Below are positions 58,116 through 64,000 of a DNA stretch of 64,000 nucleotides, in pieces; the stretch's first letter is position 1; each line of letters opens with the position of its first letter. Location: NCBI RefSeq assembly GCF_900116375.1, contig NZ_UETB01000003.1:234890-298889 (forward strand), written 5' to 3'. Under the pieces are notes generated by a model, which was given only the letters and a program-made list of their open reading frames with translations, did not search any database and was not told the DNA's origin. Origin of the DNA: Georgenia satyanarayanai. GTDB taxonomy: Bacteria; Actinomycetota; Actinomycetes; Actinomycetales; Actinomycetaceae. Both the position numbers and the translations under genes were made by a program.

Positions 58116-59984
58116 TCAGGTCTGCGGCTCGGCGTCGAGGTAGGCGGCCGCCTGGAGACGGAACAGCTCGGCGTACCTGCCCTCCTGGGCCATGAGCGTC
58201 TCGTGGGAGCCGGCCTCGACCACCCGCCCCTCCTCGAGGACGTAGATGACGTCCGCCGCGCGGACCGAGGAGAAGCGGTGGGAGATGAAGACCGCGGTGC
58301 GCCCGGCCAGGACCTCGCGCAGCGACTCGTACAGCGCGCTCTCCGCCCGCGGGTCCAGCGCCGCCGTCGGCTCGTCGAGGATCATGAGCTGCGCGTCGCG
58401 GTGGAAGGCCCGCGCGATGGCGACCCGCTGCCACTGGCCGCCCGACAGGTCCCGCCCGCCCTTGAACATCCGGGAGAGGATCGTGTCGTAGCCCTCGGGC
58501 AGCGCGGAGAGGAACCCGTCCGCGCCCGCGCGGCGCGCGGCCGCGACCGTCCGCGCGTCCTCGACCTCGTCGTCGAAGCGGCCGACGGCGATATTCTCCC
58601 GGGCCGTGAAGGCGTAGCGGACGAAGTCCTGGAAGATGACCGCCACCCGTGCGCGGACCGACGACCGCGCGTACGAGCGGGTGTCGCGCCCGTCCCAGCG
58701 CACCGTGCCGCCGGTGGGGTCGTACAGGCCCGCGAGGATCTTGGCGAGCGTCGTCTTGCCCGAACCGTTCTCCCCGACGAGCGCGACGACCTGGCCGCGC
58801 CGGATCCGCAGGTCGACGCCGCGCAGCGCCTCGGTGCGGCCACCGGGGTAGCTGAAGCGGACGTCGTCGACCACGATCTCCTCGAAGCTCGCGGGCGCCT
58901 CCGCGCCCGCCTCGTCCTCGCGGGCAGCCGCCCCGAGCTCCATGAACTGGTCGACGTCCTGGAGGAACAGGCCCGCCTCGAAGATCGACTGCATGCCCTT
59001 GAGGAGGGCCTGCACCTGCCCCTGGAGCATCCGGATGGCCACGATGGCCGCACCGGCCTCAGCGACGGAGACGGCCCCGCGGCCGATGAGCCACACGAGG
59101 ACGAGCAGGGTGCCGGTCAGCACGGCGGCGGCGCCGAGGTTGCCGAGGACACTGAGGACGCTGCGCCTGCGCAGGTGGCGGGCGAGGTCGGTGAGGTAGC
59201 GCCCGTACAGCCCGTCGAAACGCCCGCGCAGCGGCCGACCGATGTCGAAGGCCCGGATCTCCTTGGCCTCGTCGCGGGTGGTGAGGAGGTAGCTGAGGTA
59301 CATGCGCTGGCGCTGCCGGGGCGTCTGGTCGACGGTGAAGCCGAACTCCAGCCGGCTCTCCCGCCGGTTGGTGAGGACCATCGGCAGCCCGCCGAGGAGC
59401 AGCAGCGGGAGCAGCACCGGGTGGATCCCGATGAGGACGACCCCCACGCCCACCGTCGCGGTGAGCCCGCCGACGATCCCGAGCAGGGCCTGCGTCACCT
59501 GGAACGGCCGGGTCGGGGCGGCGGCCTGCACGCGCTGCAGCCGGTCGTAGAAGAGGGGGGACTCGAAGTGCCGCAGCGAGACGCTGGTGGCGACGTCGAG
59601 GACGTCCTGGTAGGTCCGGCGGGCGACGGCCTCCCCGAGGTAGCGGCTGAGGTTGGCGCGCAGCGACCCGAGGAGGGCACTCAGGGCCATGAGCCCGGAC
59701 AGCGCGAGCGTCGCCAGCAGCAGGGCCTGCGGGACCCCACCACCGGGCCCCAGCCCGAGCACCGCGGAGAGGAAGGACTCGACGACGACCACCTGCCCGG
59801 CGAGGACGAGCGCCGAGAGCACCTGCACGAGGAGCAGCGCCACGAACAGCAGCCGTCCGGCGCTCCACACGAGCCGGGTCGACCGGCGCAGCAGCTGCCA
59901 CAGCCGCCCGGCGGAGCGTCGCTGGTTGCGGCTCTCGATGCGCAGGTCGAGGGGGTCGACCAGGGCTGGGGGCTCGTCGCTCAC
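58116..59984 (-). CDS. lasso peptide ABC exporter (D)
   Basis: A 622-residue full half-transporter likely to act as homodimer: six helices (about 35-330), then a nucleotide-binding domain with Walker A GENGSGKTT, Q-loop VIFQDFVRYAF, signature LSGGQWQRVAIARAF, Walker B LMILDEPTAALD and H-loop ISHRFSS, all intact. There is no C39 peptidase domain, as in other lasso exporters. It lies 19 bp downstream of the B1 gene on the same strand and convergent with the A2-C2-kinase unit. It is the only exporter near either locus, so it probably exports both peptides. Confidence 0.86.
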   Translation of the reverse strand: MSDEPPALVDPLDLRIESRNQRRSAGRLWQLLRRSTRLVWSAGRLLFVALLLVQVLSALVLAGQVVVVESFLSAVLGLGPGGGVPQALLLATLALSGLMALSALLGSLRANLSRYLGEAVARRTYQDVLDVATSVSLRHFESPLFYDRLQRVQAAAPTRPFQVTQALLGIVGGLTATVGVGVVLIGIHPVLLPLLLLGGLPMVLTNRRESRLEFGFTVDQTPRQRQRMYLSYLLTTRDEAKEIRAFDIGRPLRGRFDGLYGRYLTDLARHLRRRSVLSVLGNLGAAAVLTGTLLVLVWLIGRGAVSVAEAGAAIVAIRMLQGQVQALLKGMQSIFEAGLFLQDVDQFMELGAAAREDEAGAEAPASFEEIVVDDVRFSYPGGRTEALRGVDLRIRRGQVVALVGENGSGKTTLAKILAGLYDPTGGTVRWDGRDTRSYARSSVRARVAVIFQDFVRYAFTARENIAVGRFDDEVEDARTVAAARRAGADGFLSALPEGYDTILSRMFKGGRDLSGGQWQRVAIARAFHRDAQLMILDEPTAALDPRAESALYESLREVLAGRTAVFISHRFSSVRAADVIYVLEEGRVVEAGSHETLMAQEGRYAELFRLQAAAYLDAEPQT

Positions 59985-60003
59985 CGTGCTGCCCCGGCGC
60001 GGG

Positions 60004-60255
60004 TCACCGCAGCAGCCCCTTGGTGCGCAGGTCCGCCACGAACGCCGCCGCGTCCTGCTCCGCGGTCGGCCGGTCGATGTCGTACTCCGCGGTCAGCGCG
60101 TCGGTGAGCTCCTCGAGCGACCGGTCCTCGGTGAGGAGCTTGGCCAGGTGCGCGCCGGCCACGTTCGTCGTCAGGTACACCGACCGGGCGGTGTCGAGGA
60201 TGACGAGCTCGCCGTCGATCTCCTGCCAGGTGATGTCCTCGCTCCGCAGCTGCAC
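60004..60255 (-). CDS. lasso peptide leader-binding protein B1 (PqqD-like RRE)
   Basis: An 83-residue PqqD-like protein, the RiPP recognition element that binds the precursor leader and delivers it to B2 and C. The winged-helix pattern is visible: a beta-hairpin with ELVILDTARSVYLTTN, then helices AGAHLAKLLTEDRSLEELTDALTAEYD in part and AAAFVADLRTKGLL. GTG 60255 has a GAGGGAG ribosome site, and longer open frames upstream lack one. It is the only B1 in the window. Because precursor A1 has the same leader motif, it probably serves both loci. Confidence 0.88.
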   Translation of the reverse strand: MQLRSEDITWQEIDGELVILDTARSVYLTTNVAGAHLAKLLTEDRSLEELTDALTAEYDIDRPTAEQDAAAFVADLRTKGLLR

Positions 60256-60393
60256 GTGTGCTCCCTCTCGAGTCGTCCGGCCGCTGCCGCGCGGCCACGC
60301 CGGTGCCGCGTGGGCGCGGGGCCGGCGGTCGTCTCGAGCGTAGTGCCGGTGCGGGCCGGCCCGTAGGGGTCGAGCGGACGATCGTGGGTGCAC

Positions 60394-60431
60394 GCGAGGC
60401 CCCACACCCGGGTGAGGGTGTGGGGCCTCGC
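60394..60431. terminator. terminator after rplQ
   Basis: Perfect 16-bp arms GCGAGGCCCCACACCC (60394-60409) and GGGTGTGGGGCCTCGC (60416-60431), 6-nt loop. It lies 64 bp after the rplQ stop and separates the ribosomal operon from lasso locus 2. Confidence 0.88.
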
Positions 60432-60494
60432 GACTCGTCGGGGTGACCTCGTGGGATCCCCGAGCAGGTGGACCGGCTCGACGCCGGTCGTCGG

Positions 60495-61112
60495 TCAGCC
60501 GCGCGGGTTGGCGTGCCCCGTGGGGGACTCGTCGGCCTGCGCGTCGGTGGCGGCGTCGGTGGCAGCCTGGGCGGAGGACTCGGCGGCGGCCTGCTTGGCC
60601 TCCTGGGTCTCCTCGGCCTTGGCGTCCTCGACGGCGTCGGCGGCCTCGTCCGAGACGGTGGTCTCGGGGGCCTCGACGGCGGGGGTGGTCGCGTCCTTCG
60701 CGGCACGCTCGACGGCCTTCTCGGCCTCACGGACGGTGGCCTGCTTGGGGCTCACCGGCTCCATGACGAGCTCGATGACCGCCATGGGGGCGTTGTCGCC
60801 CTTGCGGGGGGCCGTCTTGGTGATCCGGGTGTAACCACCCTGACGCTCGGCCATGGCCGGCGCGATCTCCGCGAACAGGTCGTGCACGACGCCCTTGTCA
60901 CGGATCGTGGCCATCACCTTGCGGCGGGCGTGCAGGTCGCCGCGCTTGCCGAGGGTGATGAGCTTCTCGACGACCGGACGCAGGCGCTTGGCGCGGTGCT
61001 CCGTCGTCGTGATGGCGCGGTGCTCGAGCAGCGCGGTGGCGAGGTTCGCGAGCATGTGACGCTCGTGAGCCGGGCTGCCACCAAGACGGGGGCCCTTAGC
61101 GGGAGTGGGCAT
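60495..61112 (-). CDS. rplQ: 50S ribosomal protein L17
   Basis: A 205-residue L17. The conserved body (about 1-120: [44 protein letters not shown] in part) is followed by an acidic Ala/Glu/Thr-rich C-terminal extension of about 85 residues, common in actinobacteria and probably disordered. ATG 61112 has a GGAGAG ribosome site. It is the last gene of the infA-to-rplQ run. Confidence 0.97.
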   Translation of the reverse strand: MPTPAKGPRLGGSPAHERHMLANLATALLEHRAITTTEHRAKRLRPVVEKLITLGKRGDLHARRKVMATIRDKGVVHDLFAEIAPAMAERQGGYTRITKTAPRKGDNAPMAVIELVMEPVSPKQATVREAEKAVERAAKDATTPAVEAPETTVSDEAADAVEDAKAEETQEAKQAAAESSAQAATDAATDAQADESPTGHANPRG

Positions 61113-61142
61113 GATCTCTCCTGTTGTGAATCGTGGGTGGCG

Positions 61143-62162
61143 TCAGTCGCGCGCGTCGTCGCTGAACTCGACGTCGCCCTCGTAGTCCGACTCGTCGTCC
61201 TCGACCTGCGAAATGTCGAAGTCGACCGGGCTGTCCTTGAGGCCGAGGCCCAGGGCAGCGAGCTTCTCGCGGATCTCACCGATCGACTTGGACCCGAAGT
61301 TGCGGATGTCGAGCAGGTCGGCCTCGCTGCGGGCGACGAGCTCGCCCACCGAGTGGATGCCCTCGCGCTTGAGGCAGTTGTACGAGCGCGACTGCAGCCC
61401 GAGCTCCTCGATCGGCAGGGCGAGGTCGGCGGCGAGGGCGGCGTCGGTCGGCGAGGGGCCGATCTCGATGCCCTCGGCCTCGACGTTGAGCTCGCGGGCC
61501 AGGCCGAAGAGCTCGACGAGCGTCTTGCCGGCCGAGGCGAGCGCGTCACGGGGCGTGATCGCGTTCTTCGTCTCGACGTCGACGATGAGGCGGTCGAAGT
61601 CGGTGCGCTGCTCGACACGGGTGGCCTCGACCTTGTAGGTCACCTTGAGGACCGGGGAGTAGATCGAGTCGACCGGCACGCGGCCGATCTCGGAGTCGAA
61701 GCTCTTGTTCTGGCTCGCCGACACGTAGCCGCGGCCACGCTCGACGGTCAGCTCGACCTCGAGCTTGCCCTTGGCGTTGATGGTCGCCAGGTGCAGGTCG
61801 GGGTTGTGGACCTCGACGCCGGCCGGCGGGGTGATGTCACCGGCGGTGACGACGCCCGGGCCCTGCTTGCGCAGGTACATCACGACGGGCTCGTCGTGCT
61901 CGGAGGAGACGACGATCCCCTTGATGTTGAGGATGATCTCGGTGACGTCCTCCTTCACGCCGGGAACGGTCGTGAACTCGTGGAGGACACCGTCGATCCG
62001 GATGCTCGTGACGGCGGCACCGGGGATCGAGGAGAGCAGGGTGCGACGCAGGGAGTTGCCGAGGGTGTAGCCGAAGCCGGGCTCCAGCGGCTCGATGACG
62101 AACCGGGAGCGCTGCTCGGTGACGACCTCTTCGGTCAGGGTGGGGCGCTGTGCGATGAGCAC
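61143..62162 (-). CDS. rpoA: RNA polymerase alpha subunit
   Basis: A 339-residue alpha subunit. The N-terminal dimerisation and assembly domain has [24 protein letters not shown]. The C-terminal domain (about 250-315) has [22 protein letters not shown] and [14 protein letters not shown], which bind UP elements and activators. The acidic tail is short. GTG 62162 has an AAAGGA ribosome site. rpsD is not between rpsK and rpoA, the arrangement seen in Streptomyces and many Micrococcales. Confidence 0.98.
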   Translation of the reverse strand: MLIAQRPTLTEEVVTEQRSRFVIEPLEPGFGYTLGNSLRRTLLSSIPGAAVTSIRIDGVLHEFTTVPGVKEDVTEIILNIKGIVVSSEHDEPVVMYLRKQGPGVVTAGDITPPAGVEVHNPDLHLATINAKGKLEVELTVERGRGYVSASQNKSFDSEIGRVPVDSIYSPVLKVTYKVEATRVEQRTDFDRLIVDVETKNAITPRDALASAGKTLVELFGLARELNVEAEGIEIGPSPTDAALAADLALPIEELGLQSRSYNCLKREGIHSVGELVARSEADLLDIRNFGSKSIGEIREKLAALGLGLKDSPVDFDISQVEDDESDYEGDVEFSDDARD

Positions 62163-62263
62163 GATGTGTTCCTTTCAGCAGGCATCCGCTATATGACGCC
62201 GTGCAGGGCACCCGCCGGGCATCGGTCCGGCCGGCGGGAGGGTGAGACGGGGCCTCACGTGCT

Positions 62264-62296
62264 GCCGCACGCCGCCCCGGTGGGGCGGCGTGCGGC
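62264..62296 (-). terminator. strong hairpin between rpsK and rpoA
   Basis: GCCGCACGCCGCCCC and GGGGCGGCGTGCGGC, a perfect 15-bp stem with a 3-nt loop, 8 bp after the rpsK stop inside the ribosomal operon. It may be an attenuating terminator or an RNA processing/stability element. Confidence 0.7.
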
Positions 62297-62303
62297 GCGA
62301 GAC

Positions 62304-62711
62304 TCAGACGCGGCGGCGCTTGGGGGGACGGCAGCCGTTGTGGGCCTGGGGCGTGACGTCCTGGATCGAGCCCACCTCGAGGCCGGCGGCCGTGAGGGAG
62401 CGGATCGCGGTCTCACGGCCGGAGCCGGGACCCTTGACGAAGACGTCGACCTTCTTCATGCCGTGCTCCTGGGCGCGGCGGGCCGCGGCCTCGGCCGCCA
62501 TCTGGGCGGCGAAGGGCGTCGACTTGCGCGAGCCCTTGAAGCCGACCTGGCCCGAGGAGGCCCAGGCGATGACGGCGCCGGTGGGGTCGGTGAGCGTGAC
62601 GATCGTGTTGTTGAACGTGCTCTTGATGTACGCGTGACCGTGCGTGACGTTCTTGCGCTGGTTCCGGCGCGGCTTGCGGGCCGTGGACGCCGAGCGGGTC
62701 TTGGGGGGCAT
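62304..62711 (-). CDS. rpsK: 30S ribosomal protein S11
   Basis: A 135-residue S11 with [43 protein letters not shown] and [18 protein letters not shown], all typical. ATG 62711 has a GGAGAG ribosome site. It follows rpsM by 73 bp. Confidence 0.98.
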   Translation of the reverse strand: MPPKTRSASTARKPRRNQRKNVTHGHAYIKSTFNNTIVTLTDPTGAVIAWASSGQVGFKGSRKSTPFAAQMAAEAAARRAQEHGMKKVDVFVKGPGSGRETAIRSLTAAGLEVGSIQDVTPQAHNGCRPPKRRRV

Positions 62712-62784
62712 GCGGTGCTTCTCTCCTGGTCGTCGGACCGGTGGCAGTCGGCGCGGTGAGCGCCGCGACGTGCGACCGGACTAC

Positions 62785-63159
62785 TTAGCGGGCCTTCTTC
62801 TTGCCGGCCACGGTGCGCTTGGGACCCTTGCGGGTACGCGCGTTGGTCTTCGTGCGCTGACCGCGGACCGGCAGTCCGCGACGGTGACGCAGGCCCTGGT
62901 AGGAGCCGATCTCCACCTTGCGGCGGATGTCGGCCTGGACCTCACGGCGCAGGTCTCCTTCGACCTTGAAGCTGCCCTCGATGTAGTCACGGAGAGCGAC
63001 CAGGTCGCTGTCGGTCATGTCCTTGACGCGAAGGTCGGGGCTGACGCCCGTTGCCTCGAGCGCCTGCTTGGCGCGGGTGCGCCCGACGCCGTAGATGTAG
63101 GTGAGCGCGATCTCAAGCCGCTTCTCGCGGGGGAGGTCGACGCCGACGAGTCGTGCCAA
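62785..63159 (-). CDS. rpsM: 30S ribosomal protein S13
   Basis: A 124-residue S13 with [40 protein letters not shown] and the basic tail [16 protein letters not shown] 63159 is the start: the family begins exactly there (M-ARLVGVD) and GGAG stands 7 bases upstream. The upstream in-frame stretch is not S13-like. Confidence 0.95.
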   Translation of the reverse strand: MARLVGVDLPREKRLEIALTYIYGVGRTRAKQALEATGVSPDLRVKDMTDSDLVALRDYIEGSFKVEGDLRREVQADIRRKVEIGSYQGLRHRRGLPVRGQRTKTNARTRKGPKRTVAGKKKAR

Positions 63160-63295
63160 CTTGTGCTCCTTGTGCTGCTCGGAGGTCTCCCGCACCACCC
63201 TCCCGTCCGAGCCGGACGGGCCCCGGCCTCCGAGCCGAGGGTTGCTCCGTGGGAGCTAGCGGTGCGCTTGGCGGCAGGACGCCGCCGTCGTCAGA

Positions 63296-63409
63296 TCAGC
63301 CCTGACGCTGCTTGTGACGAAGGTTGGTGCAGATCACCATCACGCGGCCGTGACGACGGATGACCTTGCAGTTGTCGCAGATCTTCTTGACGCTGGGCTT
63401 GACCTTCAT
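63296..63409 (-). CDS. rpmJ: 50S ribosomal protein L36
   Basis: A 37-residue zinc-ribbon ribosomal protein: [19 protein letters not shown], then Cys and His near the end ([15 protein letters not shown]), the C-C-C-H zinc-binding form. ATG 63409 has a GGAGGAA ribosome site. It lies between infA and rpsM, the standard order. Confidence 0.97.
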   Translation of the reverse strand: MKVKPSVKKICDNCKVIRRHGRVMVICTNLRHKQRQG

Positions 63410-63468
63410 GGCATTCCTCCGCCGCCGCGCCGGCGCACTGGGCACCGCGACGGCGATTGTCGAGTGGG

Positions 63469-63690
<222 letters not shown>

Positions 63691-63812
63691 ATCCTCCGCT
63701 AACTCTTCTCTCCTGCATGGCCGCCGTCGTCCGACGGCGGGGCGTACCGTGGAACACGCCCGTCCCCCAGGTTCCAGGCAGGGAAGTGGCAGGCACGCTC
63801 GTCCAGCGCTCC

Positions 63813-63818
63813 ATCATA
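63813..63818 (-). promoter_or_regulatory. predicted -10 of the infA operon
   Basis: TATGAT on the minus strand, about 123 bp upstream of infA and 49 bp downstream of the hairpin at 63867-63898. No good -35 is seen. Confidence 0.5.
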
Positions 63819-63866
63819 CGACATGGCCCCGGCCTGCGCGTGCATGACCTCCCTCACAGGGAGGCA

Positions 63867-63898
63867 CGGGCGGGGCCGTCCGAGGACGGCCCCGCCCG
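63867..63898. terminator. strong hairpin upstream of infA
   Basis: CGGGCGGGGCCGTCC and GGACGGCCCCGCCCG form a perfect 15-bp stem with a 2-nt loop. It probably ends the gene that lies beyond the window edge (on the minus strand) before the infA promoter. Confidence 0.8.
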
Positions 63899-64000
63899 GC
63901 TGGGGAGGCGGGTCGCACGGCTCGCCCCCGGGACCGATCACAAGCACCGGGGATTCGCGCGCCCTGCCTCACCCTGGACCCCGGCTGGCCGGGCAAGACC
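63899..64000. other. window end, no supported gene
   Basis: With 63691-63898 this makes a gap of about 310 bases upstream of infA. It holds the infA promoter region and one hairpin. No convincing coding sequence is visible in the last 100 bases. Confidence 0.5.

Noticed and set aside
60306-60405. Upstream extension of the PqqD-like B1 gene
   Set aside because: The added residues are Arg/Pro/Ala-rich and lack structure; GTG 60255 has a strong GAGGGAG site and gives the normal 83-residue length.

Overview
This window is chromosomal DNA of a very high-GC actinobacterium. The signs are a WhiB/WhiD regulator, GuaB3, DUF3817 and DUF5709 proteins, a F420-type (DDN-like) nitroreductase, many GTG starts and many leaderless promoters. 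The gene content and the order infA-rpmJ-rpsM-rpsK-rpoA-rplQ without rpsD suggest Micrococcales, perhaps the Intrasporangiaceae/Ornithinimicrobiaceae; the family is inference. No tRNA, rRNA, CRISPR array or insertion sequence was seen. Nearly all of the window is dense single-copy coding sequence.

Layout. 1-3.7 kb: a LiaFSR-like envelope-stress module, with a truncated PspC/histidine kinase diverging from a PspC/LiaF protein, plus a small membrane protein. 3.8-7.0 kb: glycosyltransferase, guaA and a DUF3817 membrane protein. 7.1-10.6 kb: a heterodimeric ABC exporter with one intact and one wrecked ATP site. 10.7-15.2 kb: F420-type nitroreductase, glycerate kinase, membrane-anchored glycerophosphodiesterase and SURF1. 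15.3-21.2 kb: phosphoketolase, phosphotransacetylase and acetate kinase, a pathway from sugar phosphates through acetyl phosphate to acetyl-CoA or acetate and ATP. 21.3-25.6 kb: the probable operon guaB3-ptsH-fumC-aspA. 25.7-30.3 kb: Rieske lipoprotein, DEDDh exonuclease, guaB, MerR and WhiB regulators, and a groES under HrcA/CIRCE control. 30.5-41.2 kb: methyltransferase, glutamate-cysteine ligase family protein and acyltransferase, then the t6A/cell-wall set tsaD, rimI, tsaB, tsaE, alr and nnr. 41.4-44.7 kb: acpS, glmS and coaA. 48.6-53.6 kb: glmM, rpsI-rplM, DUF5709, truA and a ROK kinase. 60.5-63.7 kb: infA-rpmJ-rpsM-rpsK-rpoA-rplQ.

The most interesting content is two lasso-peptide loci that interrupt this housekeeping block. 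Locus 1 (47.5 down to 44.7 kb, minus strand) encodes a precursor, a short cyclase, the B2 leader protease and an HprK-like kinase. It has no leader-binding B1 protein and no exporter. Locus 2 (54.3-60.3 kb) encodes a second precursor, a second short cyclase and a second kinase, together with a B1/PqqD-like protein, an ABC exporter and a nucleotidyltransferase. It has no B2 protease. The two precursors have nearly identical leader motifs. The simplest reading is one lasso system split over two loci about 8 kb apart, with B1, B2 and exporter shared in trans and two peptides made. Precursor 2 also places its candidate ring-closing aspartate at position 10 of the predicted core, outside the 7-9 residue rings known for the class.

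A second theme is transcription. At least sixteen genes have a TANNNT-like -10 element ending 6-7 bases before the start codon, as expected for leaderless mRNAs. Two divergent gene pairs are separated by only 27 and 38 bp.
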